Source: Flaccisagitta enflata
Taxonomy: Eukaryota > Chaetognatha > Sagittoidea > Aphragmophora
DNA length: 64,000 nucleotides
Assembly (NCBI GenBank): GCA_965153355.1
Contig: OZ231126.1
Location: 22,630,001-22,694,000 of the forward strand
Direction: 5' to 3'
A model generated the notes under the pieces. It made no database searches and was not told the DNA's origin. It saw only the letters and a program-made list of their open reading frames with translations. Positions 1 to 11,815 of the stretch are shown piece after piece (within the stretch, counting starts at the first letter, position 1; each line of letters begins with the position of its first letter). Position numbers and translations under genes: made by a program.

Positions 1-96
1 AGTAAAATCGACCAACAGACAGACCAACCAACCAACCGACTGACGGACGGACAAAGTGGAGTGTAGAGTCATGTGCACGTGACTAGAAATGTGCAG
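1..96 (+). repeat. Family A, 3' part
   Basis: GACC/GGAC repeat run followed by GACAAAGTGGAGTGTAGAG and the hairpin AGTCATGTGCACGTGACT. Confidence 0.7.
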
Positions 97-177
97 GTGA
101 CTAAAAATGTGACGGACAGACTAACGGATTGACCTAGCGACCGACAAGACTAAAAACGCAAGTAAACTGTTATTCAT

Positions 178-430
<253 letters not shown>

Positions 431-597
431 CAGTACCGAAGCGGCATTTGTTCCATGGAGTTATTTTTTTCGCACGTCATTTTTTGATTTGGTGCAGGCA
501 GTAGCTTGGATTAGAATGTACGGCGATTGCATTAAGCTAGACCTCAATTCAGTCCTTCAAGGATATGGTTTCTCAACATTGTTGCCTTCAGATATAC

Positions 598-1208
598 ATA
601 CCAACTGACACGGCAAGGTGTAGAGTCGCGTGTCCGCCACTAACGATATATCAAAACGAAATAGAGAGACAGAGAAGAGGAAAAAAAAAGAGAATAAAAA
701 AAGAAAAGAAATATTGAATGAATAAGTAATTGAATGAAATAAAGATAGAATAACAAAAAAAATGAATGAATGAATGAGAGAATGATTGAACGAATAAATG
801 AATGAATGAATGAATGAATGAATGAATGAATGAATGAATGAATGAATTAATGAATGAATCAATGAATAAATGAAGGAATGAATTGATGGATGAATGAATG
901 AATGAATGAGTGAATGAATGAATGAATGAATGAATGAATGAATGAATGTATGAATGAATGAATGAAGAAAATCGAAACAGAAGAAACAAGGCTGGATACC
1001 TGGCCAATGCAGTTGCCGGACGAGTGGGCTAAGGGGGCGAAAATGCGCGATTTCACGCTTTCGACCACCGTGTTCCGCCAGACGGGCCAACGAATGACGG
1101 ACAGGCAGACCAGACCAGACAGACGAACAGACCAGACAGACAGACAGACGAACGAACAGACAGACAGACAGACAGACAAAGGCTCTTATAGAGTTGCGTG
1201 TCCTTAAC
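598..1208 (+). repeat. Family A/C fragments around (GAAT)n
   Basis: 598-643 is a family A tail (GACACGGCAAGGTGTAGAGT plus hairpin). 753-963 is (GAAT)n. 989-1208 is a family C-like unit starting ACAAGGCTGGATACCTGG, with CCAGACAGACAG repeats and ending TCTTATAGAGTTGCGTG. Confidence 0.7.
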
Positions 1209-1317
1209 CAAAAATTCAATGAAGCAAAGCAATCCTCAGTGACTCCTTTGATAAAAGTAAAATAACGCCGTAAACTTAAACCCACCATCATCTCGTTAAT
1301 GAAGCCAATCATGCATG

Positions 1318-1460
1318 CAACAACAACAATTAAGAAAACAACAACAACAACAACAACAATAACAACAACAACAATAATATATACCAACAACCACAAAAAA
1401 CAACAAAAAACAACAACAATAATAACAACAATAACATCAACAACAACAACATCAACAATG

Positions 1461-1539
<79 letters not shown>

Positions 1540-1540
1540 A
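1318..1540. repeat. (CAA)n microsatellite
   Basis: Imperfect CAA repeats, nearly pure from 1460 to 1540. Confidence 0.95.
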
Positions 1541-1559
1541 ACTCATTATGCGCTTGTAT

Positions 1560-1850
1560 AAAAAGTGGAACAATATCCCTCACTATACCCAAACTGAAAC
1601 AAATAGAAGGGAGCCTTGTGAACCTTCACTGACAAGATACTGCGCGCATCACTCCTAGTTTTCCATAAAACCGAATTTGAAAAACACTCCCTCTCAATCT
1701 AACCCAAAAGCAAACTTCTTACTAAAAGTAGTTAGGATGATGATTGCTACTTTTTTTACCAGAATTTAACAACGGGCAACATTGCTTAGAAACCATACCC
1801 TTAAGAGGATAGAATCGAGGTCAAGCATAATGCGACCGCCGGACATTCCT
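1560..1850 (+). repeat. Dispersed repeat G
   Basis: AACAATATCCCTCACTATA, CCTTGTGAACC(T)TCACTGAC, CACTCCTAGTTTTCCAT, AGAAACCATACCCTTAAGAG and GACCGCCGGACA recur at 30070-30480 (two overlapping copies) and in reverse complement at 30890-30990. Function unknown. Confidence 0.75.
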
Positions 1851-1973
1851 TGTATAGTGAAGACCAGCGGACCGCCGGTCATTCCTTAGTGCAGAAAAAA
1901 AATTTGAAAAGAGAGTAGAGAGACGATTGGGCTTATCGCTCAAAAAATTCACAAAAAAAAATTGTCTGCGACA

Positions 1974-2583
<610 letters not shown>

Positions 2584-2585
2584 TA

Positions 2586-2976
2586 CTACTCGACTAAAAG
2601 AAAAAGCCGCACCCTATTTTGAGTTAAGAATAAAGCAAATGCTTTGAACATTTTTTTGTTGAAGTGATTTGAAAGATTTTCTTTTTTTTATTCTAGACCA
2701 ATCAAATCTGTATCTCAACGGTTCAGGAGCTAGAGCTTGTCAAAGTTATCTTCTGATTTGTAAATGCTCATTTTTCAATAGAATTGCAACTGAAAATGGC
2801 AATGTTTTTACTGATTCTTATGCCATTTCTAAACAAATAAAGCTAGAATTTTCAGATTGGAGCCAAATGAAAGATCTTTTCAAGAGCTTTCTAACGATCT
2901 AAGATTTTGATTAATTATTTTGAAATTTAGTATGATAATTTGCCATTTAAAAGTGCGGCTTTTATAGTCTGAGTAG
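2586..2976. mobile_element. TA-flanked MITE, copy 1
   Basis: The left end CTACTCGACTAAAAG and right end ATAGTCTGAGTAG form a terminal inverted repeat, with an inner GCCGCAC/GTGCGGC pair, and TA on each side (2584-2585, 2977-2978). The interior (around 2690-2900, e.g. ATTCTAGACCAATC and CAAATGAAAGA) matches 39430-39640. TA duplications point to Tc1/mariner-type transposition. Non-coding; open frames inside are chance. Confidence 0.7.
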
Positions 2977-2999
2977 TACATATTTCTGGGATTGCTTTA

Positions 3000-3208
3000 C
3001 ATAAAAACAATGTCAGGATACACAGCTCTACATAGTAGCATGCAGGTGGGCAGAAAAGGGTTAAAAATACCAGCCAAATATTTTGTAGGAGCAGTCATGA
3101 AAAAAAAAACGCTTGTAAACGCCGAAAGACCTAACGATGATGGACAGACCGATGGACAGAATAACGACAGACAGTGGGATATAGAGTTGCGTGCACGCGA
3201 CTAGAAAT
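3000..3208 (+). repeat. Family A copy
   Basis: Contains GTGGGCAGAAAAGGG, AACGCTTGTAAACGCCGAAAG, GACAGACCGATGG and the terminal hairpin GTTGCGTGCACGCGAC followed by TAGAAA. Confidence 0.75.
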
Positions 3209-3321
3209 GTAAGAAGGTATCACATGGAAAGCTGCCAGATGAGACATTTTTTTTATCAATTTGAGGTTTAGCTGGCGCCATTTTGTGGATAATAAGTTAT
3301 ATTTCATTTTCTTTCTAATTG

Positions 3322-3452
3322 TTAGTCTCGGACACGCGACTCTACACCTTGGTCCATCGTTCTGTCAGTCCGTTTGAATTGCGATTGGGTTTCTCATTAC
3401 TGCTCCTGCCCATCCGTCTGCAACTGGATTGCCGTGTATCCGATATTGTTCT
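3322..3452 (-). repeat. Family A copy, reverse orientation
   Basis: Begins with the hairpin AGTCTCGGACACGCGACT, then TCTACACCTTGG, CATTACTGCTCCTGCCC and ATTGCCGTGTATCCG. Confidence 0.8.
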
Positions 3453-4560
3453 TAGTTTCCTATTGTCAAATACATTTTTCATTCTTTTTAAGAAACAAGG
3501 CCAAGAATGCCAATAAGGTCCACCGGGTGGATCGTCGAACGTATGCGTTACACAACCAATAGACCAACGACAATAGACCAACGACCAACTGACCAATGGA
3601 CACAGCCTATTATAAAGGTGCTTTGGCGCACCTAAAAACAAAATCCTTTCAATTGACAGATTATAGGGATGCTCGCTCAAAACTGCCACCATTTTCAACG
3701 CTCAAAACTGCCACCATTTTCAAACGAATAGAGCTACAACTTTCTACTTGGCATAGATTTGAGAAAAAAACCTTTTGAATGTCTTTCAAATGGTCACGGA
3801 TTCTTATCATCTTTTTTAAACCAAGCAGGTCAATGGGATAAAACTAGTCATCCAAGGATCGCACATGGTCAGCGGTACCCATTCCCTGCAGGGATAGTCG
3901 GTGAAAGTGGAGGAGGCAGGGCGGCGGCCTAAGGCGATGTCGCCAGATTTATCGAAGGGGGGTGAATTTTGAGACGCCCGTCCTTCCGTCAATATGACAA
4001 TATGGGTACTAAATTTCGCCTTGAGCATTAAATCACAGTGCAAACGAAAGCAAAATAGGATAACCAAACATATTCATAATCTGCTCAATTTTTTTTATCA
4101 ATATAAATCAAAGTATACTTTGTTTTTTTAAGTCTTATTATTCTTGTAAACAATGCTTAAGAATATAAACAAACAAAGGAACTTGATATTGCATTGACGA
4201 GAGACAGAAACAATCTCTGATTGGCTAGAATTCTTTAAAAATAGAGTTGCAAGAATTTATGGTCAGGTGAAATTCTAAGACTTCCAGATGCAAATTATTG
4301 CATTTCTAAGTTCATGGCCCTATTATTTCATGGCCCTATTCTTATATGTTTTTAGAATGAGGCTCTTTTTTGGAAACGCAAATTTATAAAATAATCATTT
4401 TTCTTACATTTAAGTGAGATATCAATTACCTCTCATGCAAAAATATCATTAATAAAAATATTTTTTTTTTGTTAAAAAAAATCATCAATTGATGATAATA
4501 GAAATTGTCAAAAAATGTGTTGCCTCACTAAATTTTGTCTTCGCTGCACTGTGACTTAAG
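3453..4560. repeat. Family C tail and short family D copy; rest unassigned
   Basis: 3560-3640 has CCAACGACCAACTGACC and the tail hairpin AGGTGCTTTGGCGCACCT plus A-run. 3843-3985 is a short family D unit (ACTAGTCATCCAAGGATCGC, GGTCAGCGGTACCC, TTTGAGACG). 3986-4560 is AT-rich with no gene seen. Confidence 0.6.
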
Positions 4561-4569
4561 CAGAAATAT

Positions 4570-4716
4570 GAACAAGGCCGGATACACGGCAAACCAGTCG
4601 CGGACGGTTGGGCAGGAGCTGTAATGCCAAAACCGCTCGGAATTAAAAAATGTGACCAATCTAAGGACCTACCGACCAACACGGCAAGGTGAAGAGTCGC
4701 GTGTCCGCGACTAAAA
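4570..4716 (+). repeat. Family A, complete short copy
   Basis: Begins AACAAGGCCGGATACACGG and contains CAGTCGCGGACGGTTGGGCA, GGAGCTGTAATGCCAAAACC and AACACGGCAAGGTGAAGAG; ends with the hairpin AGTCGCGTGTCCGCGACT and AAAAA. It is a good reference copy, though the GGTC repeat is short here. Confidence 0.88.
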
Positions 4717-4734
4717 AGAAGTTGATCATCCTTT

Positions 4735-4850
4735 TTTTTCAGGGGTGTATATAATTGAGTCGCTTTTGATTTCCCCTCCCCCCCGCCTTTGATTTTCTTC
4801 CCCGCGACGCGTCGCGTTGTGTTTTTATATCTATGATTTTCTTCCCCATA
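4735..4850 (-). repeat. Family E copy
   Basis: AGGGGTGTATATAATTGAGT, TTTTGATTTCCCCTCCCCCC, GATTTTCTTCCCCGCGACG. Reverse-orientation matches at 13742-13860, 14068-14175 and 40405-40530. Confidence 0.8.
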
Positions 4851-5535
4851 TAGCAATAAAACTATGTAGTTTAAATAGTGCTAAATTGTGTTTAAATAGT
4901 AGTTTAAGTAGTGCTAAATTGTGTTTTACTAATTGAGTTTTATGATTTGGTACTGTCAAAAGTTATATTTTCCCCAAATTTCCCTTTTTTCTCTTTTTTC
5001 CCCATCTCCAGATCCTTTGATTCCCCCCCCCCCACGGGGGGGGGGGGGGAAACTCAAGAATGTACAGGCCTGTTTTTTTTTTTGTTTCACAGCTACACAT
5101 TCTTATTCGGCGAGTCGCACAAATTTGCCATAACCTTGTTCCTAAATGCTGCAGGAGCTTTTGTGTTTGTTTGATTACAATGGTGGCTTCCGTCGTGAAT
5201 GAGGAGTAGGATAAGGAGAAGATAATTGAGCGCTTGCATTCAAATCCTCTATTCAATTGTGATACGCCATTCTTAGAGAGGCTTTTTCCAGCAAAACATC
5301 GGTCCTTCTGCCTGTTGGTCCATCCATTTGTCCATCCATCGGTCCATCCATCCGTCTTCCTCATTTCTGTCAGTATGTTATGCACAAAAGAACACATTTC
5401 TTCCGTGTCCTTCCCATCTGCAACTTTTTGGGCTAGGCTACCGGTTTCTCTTCACGTTCTATGACTTTTTTAATCGCGAGCTACATGACTATAACTCAAA
5501 GTGTCTTTTGGTCGGTTTAACCACCCATTTTTCAT
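4851..5535. other. No gene seen; C/G homopolymer palindrome
   Basis: 4975-5052 has family E-like C-run/G-run pairing (CCCCCCCCCC followed by ACGGGGGGG). A direct duplication of GTGCTAAATTGTGTTT lies at 4877-4930. 5300-5360 has GTCCATCC repeats. Otherwise no coding signal. Confidence 0.5.
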
Positions 5536-5540
5536 TTGGT

Positions 5541-5546
5541 CTTTTT

Positions 5547-5622
<76 letters not shown>

Positions 5623-5823
5623 TTTTTTCTTCTTTCATTCTCCAACGGAATCAGAGGATCCATAAATCAAGACCACCTAAGTTGGACAGTTCATTGACCA
5701 GGGTGCTTAAACAGGCCCTGGCGAAAATGAACAACCAAACAAACATGCACACAAACACACACACACACACACACACTCACTCACTCACTCACTCACTCAC
5801 TCACTCACTTACTCACTCACTCA

Positions 5824-5884
<61 letters not shown>
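5541..5884. repeat. (TTTC)n, (CTCA)n and (CA)n tracts
   Basis: TTTC at 5541-5622; CA/CTCA compound at 5756-5884. A 56 bp spacer-like single-copy stretch lies between them. Confidence 0.95.
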
Positions 5885-5887
<3 letters not shown>

Positions 5888-6700
5888 CACACAGCATTAT
5901 GTACCAAACTCGTTTCCTCCACTGACTACAAATTTACCGAAGTATGCGGAGGGTAAACAAGGGTGGGTTTATCTCTCACCAAAGCTTCCTCCGTTCAAGA
6001 GGAAAAAAGGAAAGAAGGAAAGAGGAAGTAAAAGAGAGGAGGGAGGGTAATAGAATCCGCGCTTATCCAGAATGTTGAAGGGCCAGCTAGCGGAAACAGA
6101 ACAACAGCCGCTTTAAGTCCAATTAAACTCCCTCCTTGTAACGTTGTTGTTTTTTATTCTTTATGAGGTAAAGAAAAGAAAATGTTATAACTTTATGGCC
6201 GCTATAACTGTCCGCGCTAAGGCCCATACAGCGGCCCCAATTTGGGCCACGTCATATCTCGACTTAGAATGACTTAGAATGACTTAAAATGACTGTAAAT
6301 AACTTGGAATGACCTAAAATGACTTAAAATAACGCAAAACAACAAAAAAAAGCTAACGATCACCGACCGACAGACAGACAGACAGACGGACAGAGTGGGT
6401 CATAGAGTCGCGTGCACGCGACTAAAAAGAATCCAGTCCTGAAAACTGACAACGTAATATAAAGTTTGGCTTTGAAAAGAGTGATTGACTCCGTCCGTAT
6501 AGACGCTGTCGTTTAAAACTTCCTTCCTATGTGAGAGTCCCTCCTGTTACTGTCAATGCATTCACTGGAATGAATATATGAGCAATTTAAGTTTATGACT
6601 GAATCATAAATGAAAGTTATCTCTATTCTTACCACACTTAAAAGTCTATTTTGCTGTCACATATTTCTGCTAAAAGTTAGCCTTTTTGCCTTGTCATTTT
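5885..6700. repeat. Short tandem repeat and family A tail; no gene
   Basis: 6258-6336 is a degenerate 10-11 bp repeat (AATGACTTAG / AAATGACTTA). 6340-6425 is a family A tail with CAGACAGACAGACGGAC and the hairpin AGTCGCGTGCACGCGACT. The remainder is unassigned. Confidence 0.65.
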
Positions 6701-7362
6701 TAGTCGCGGACACGCGACTCTAGAACTTGCCGTGTTGGTCGGTTGGTCAGTAACCAACAGAACGCGAGCTCCTGCCCTCCCGTCCGCGACTGGGGGGGGG
6801 GGAAGAGTGTTTACGGCCTTGTTTATCTTTTTCTTTGGCTTTCTCTTTTTCTTTTCTTCCTTATCCATTTTTTCCTCTTCTTCTTTCCCCTCTTATTTTT
6901 GTTCTTCTTCTTGTTCTCCTTGTTGTTCTTGTACTTGTTGTACTTTTACTTGTTGTACTTTTTGTAATTCATCTTCTTTTTCTCATTGTTTCTTTTTCTT
7001 TTTCCTTTTTTTTCTATTTCTTCTTCGTTATCTTCCTCTGGTTTGTTTTTGTTTTTGTTTTTGTTTTCAGTCGCGTGCTACGCGACTATACACCCCGCTA
7101 GGTTTGTCGGTTGGTCGGTTGGTTTGTCGGTCGGCAGTTGGACGCTTGGTTGGTTTGTTGGTTGGTCAGTCAGTTGGTTGGTCGGTTGGTTGGTCGGTTT
7201 TTTGGTTGGTTGATTGGTTGGTCGGTCAGTCGGTCGGCTGTTCCGTGGGTCCACTTTTTACCTTTTTCCATATTTTTGCAGTCTTCAGCCTCACAAATGT
7301 TCTAGTAACTCAAATACTACACCCGCACGCGACTGGGGTAGTCGTGTATCCGGCCTTGTTTT
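6701..7362 (-). repeat. Two family A copies separated by a pyrimidine tract
   Basis: 6701-6830: hairpin AGTCGCGGACACGCGACT, TAGAACTTGCCGTGTTGG, CCTTGTTTA. 6831-7065: imperfect CTT/TTTTTG pyrimidine-rich tract. 7068-7362: hairpin AGTCGCGTGCTACGCGACT, a long GGTTGGTCGG run, then CACGCGACTGGGGTAG and GTGTATCCGGCCTTGTTTT. Confidence 0.85.
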
Positions 7363-8066
<704 letters not shown>

Positions 8067-8068
<2 letters not shown>

Positions 8069-8734
8069 CTATCTCTCCTTTAGCTATGAAAGATTTAAAT
8101 CAACAAGTCTTTTTGTAGCAATTCATTCTTTTTTTTTTGCTGTATATTTAACGTGGACCCAATTAATGCTGCATTGTCACCTTTTTCGTTATGTTTCTTT
8201 TTTTCTTTTTTGATTCTTTAACGTACATGATACAATTACATTACATTACTTCACCATATTTCTTGTGTTGTAACTTTTTTTTTCATTTGCTGTACAGTTT
8301 GTTAACCTCTGATGATGATAAAGTGCAATTTACAATCTATTTGGTTTAGCTTTTTTGAATCGTTCAATACAATCGACATAGCTATCGTTCAACCAATAAT
8401 AAAAGTACATCAGATAACGGAAAAAAGAAGGATTCTCTAAATAACCTTAAACAGGGTCATTAGACCTAAGTCGCGTGCGTCAGCATTTTCACAAAACGTC
8501 GGACAAACAGACAGGCAGACAGACTAAGATTTTCAAGATGACCTTTGAGTTAGCCATCATGTTCATATTGATACCCCGAAACCTGTAAAATGTCTTTAAA
8601 ACGTTTGACACGCCTTTCAAACAACTTTGTGACGGACCCCCCACACCCATAGACAATCTCGTCACCAACACAAAAAGTTTGAAGACGCGCATTTCAGCCC
8701 CTACCCCCTATCCCCGATCCGCAACGATCTTGTA
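8067..8734. other. No gene seen
   Basis: AT-rich, with a short GTCGCGTGCGTCAGCA and GGACAAACAGACAGGCAGAC (8470-8525) that looks like a degraded family A/B end. No coding signal. Confidence 0.4.
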
Positions 8735-9079
8735 ACTGTGTTTTTGTTTTTGTTTTTGTTTTTGTTTTTGTTTTTGTTTTTGTTTTTGTTTTTGTTTTTG
8801 TTTTTGTTCTTGTTCTTGTTTTTGTTTTTGTTTTTGTTTTGGTTTTTGTTTTTGTTATTTTGTTTTCATTCGTCGCGTGTTACGCGACTCTATTAGCCAC
8901 GTTTTGGTCCGTCGGTCCCTCCGTTGGTCCATCCGTTGGTCCGTCTGTCGGTCCGTCCATCGGTCCGTCCGCCGGCCGTCCGTTGGTCCATCCGTCACAA
9001 AGTCGTTTAAGAGTTTTTTGTCGCGTTTTTCATGTATCTGAATACTGGAAAACGCGACTTTGGTCTAATGACCTTGTTT

Positions 9080-9177
<98 letters not shown>

Positions 9178-9198
9178 ATTGTTGTTGTTGTTGTTGTC
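8735..9198. repeat. (TTTTTG)n, family A copy, (TTG)n
   Basis: TTTTTG repeat 8735-8860; family A in reverse with hairpin GTCGCGTGTTACGCGAC at 8871-9000 and GTCCGTCGG repeats; TTG repeat 9077-9198. Confidence 0.85.
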
Positions 9199-9600
9199 AT
9201 CACTTGCGCCATCGGTATTGATGATGACGCACAGGCCTTGATATAGTGATTCTGTTAAGCGTGCACGCCGGGCACGCTCCCAACAATTTCAGCGTGCCCA
9301 ACAGAAAATGAGCGTGCCCAGTTTTTAAATTCATTTTTTTATTCAAACTTATTTCCTATTTAAACTAGATTCTATCATACAATGATACAAATGTACATTA
9401 TAAAAGCAACTCCCCTAGGATGTATGCATACATTCAGCAAAGAATAAACAGATAACACGGAATGAGTGAAATATTGTGGCAGGTAAACCATTATGATTGT
9501 TTGATAAGCAGAAGAATTAAGAATTTTTTTTTTAATTGAATGAATGAATTGATCAATAAATGAACATTTAAATGCGTGAAAGAAACTGACATCCATGATC
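9199..9600. other. GCGTGCCC cluster, otherwise no gene
   Basis: 9257-9322 holds several AGCGTGCCC/GGGCACGCT copies also found at 11460-11540. The rest is AT-rich and unassigned. Confidence 0.45.
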
Positions 9601-9605
9601 TACTT

Positions 9606-9850
9606 ACATGAATGAAAAAAAAGAAAAAAAAGAAAGAAAGAAAAAAAAAGAAAGAAGATGGAAGTAAGAAAAACAGAATAGAAAAAAGAAAGAAAGAAAG
9701 AATGGAAGAAAGAAAGAAAGAAAGAAAAAAAGAAAGAAAGAAAGAAAGAAAGAAAGAATGGAAGAAAGAAAGAAAAAAAAAGAGAAGAAAAGAAGAAAGA
9801 ATGAAAGAAAAAATGGAAGGAAAAAAGATAGGAAGAAAGAAAGAATGGAA
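9606..9850. repeat. (GAAA)n purine tract
   Basis: Imperfect GAAA repeat with AATGGAA interruptions. The long open frames here are repeat shadows. Confidence 0.95.
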
Positions 9851-9920
9851 GAACGGATGGATGAATCAAAGTAGCAATCAAATGAATCAAAGATCATTCT
9901 TAAGGCAGTCTTAAAAAAAT

Positions 9921-10625
9921 GATGATTTGGAAAAAAGTCGAAGAGACGAAGTCCCTTCGGTCTTTTTGAGTCCTGCAGAGTTTTTTGGATTTCCCTTTTT
10001 CTCATGAAGCGTTTGAGGAAGTTGGTAAGCTTTTGGGGCCAAATGGTACTACGCATGAAATTAATAGCTAAGAAAGATCTAATTCTTCTCTTTCAGATGA
10101 CGCCAAGCAGAATTCTGTGTGATCGATAGTTTTGATGCTATAATTTTTTAAATCTTTTTTTATTTTTTTGCATTTTTTGCATTTTTCCCAAAAATGAGGA
10201 ATCAAGTTAATTGAGGTTTATTTGAACTTTGAAATGTCCCAGGTGATGATTGTGCGTCCTGGCAGCACAGTCTTGCTCTCATTTCAACTCAGTCCATCCA
10301 TCAGTCTGTTGGTCTGTCTGCCCGTCTGAGTGATAGGGGGTTGGATGCTTCTGTCCACCTGTCCGAAATGATTTGGAAAAAGTCGAAGAATACCTTCGGC
10401 TTTTTAAGACCTACGGCGGAGATCGATTTTCCCTTTTTCTCATGAGTGGTTTGAGAAAGTTGGTCAATTTTGAGGGCCATATGGGACTACGCATGAAATT
10501 AATAGCTAAGAAAAAGCTAAATCTCCTCTTTCAGATGACGCCATGCAGAATTCTGTGTGTTTGATAGTTTTGGAGCTATGATTTTCTGAATCTTTTTAGA
10601 TGCGTCCTCGCATCTCTATAAGAGG
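9921..10625 (+). repeat. Family F, two tandem copies
   Basis: Copies start near 9929 and 10374: GAAAAAGTCGAAGA, TTTCCCTTTTTCTCATGA, ACTACGCATGAAATTAATAG, CTTTCAGATGACGCCA and CAGAATTCTGTGTG. The first copy continues with ATTTTTCCCAAAAATGAG and CCAGGTGATGATTGTGC. Confidence 0.85.
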
Positions 10626-10700
10626 GTTTGTCCATCGGTCCGTCCATTGGTCCGTCCGTCGGTCCGTCCGTCCGTCCGTCCTTCGTCCGTTACGCCTGTG
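10598..10700 (-). repeat. Family C-type end with hairpin
   Basis: Hairpin AGATGCGTCCTCGCATCT, CTATAAGAGG, then GGTCCGTCC repeats; compare 33887 and 16664. Confidence 0.75.
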
Positions 10701-10904
10701 CAAAAACCGCGGTTTTTTGCTGTTTTTGGCCAGGACGAGATCCTACACTGAATCTACTGCGAGACAAACATGATTGGAGAGCTTCCATTACTACTTTTGT
10801 CGTTCCATCTGTCTGTTTGTCCATCTGTCAATCCATATGTGTCACATGATCAATATACGCAGAGACACAGTCTGGACGCATCATTGCCAGTTCGGGCTTG
10901 TTTT

Positions 10905-11440
<536 letters not shown>

Positions 11441-11815
11441 TCAGTCAGGTGTGATAAGAGAGTGCCAGCCGGGCATGCCATCAGCAAAACATGCGTGCCC
11501 GACAATGAAACAGAGTGCCTCTGGCACGCGGGCACGCTCTAAATTAAGGCTAGGGAGGGTAGCAACCTTATCATTGGCCCACCCAGGGATTTTTTTATGG
11601 ACAGTTATGTTACTAAGTGGGGGAAACTAAAAAAAATGGTTTATCCAAGGCTTAGATACTGGCTTTTGACTATTACATGTGTTGTTCGCAATGACTAGTT
11701 TTTCGCAAAAAGCCTTTTTGGTCAAAAAATGGTAAAAGTTGAGGAAACTTGTTTTTTCTTCACCCTTTTATACTGAAATTGTACATTGGAATATTTATGA
11801 TTACTATCAAGCCTT
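11441..11815. other. No gene seen
   Basis: GC-rich GGGCACGC/GCGTGCCC motifs to 11540, then AT-rich sequence leading into the foldback element. Confidence 0.4.

Noticed and set aside
2669-2902. 77-codon frame
   Set aside because: Lies inside the TA-type MITE, and its counterpart in the second copy is disrupted.
4570-4716. Family A as a tRNA-derived SINE
   Set aside because: No convincing A-box/B-box pair and no cloverleaf could be drawn; left unclassified.
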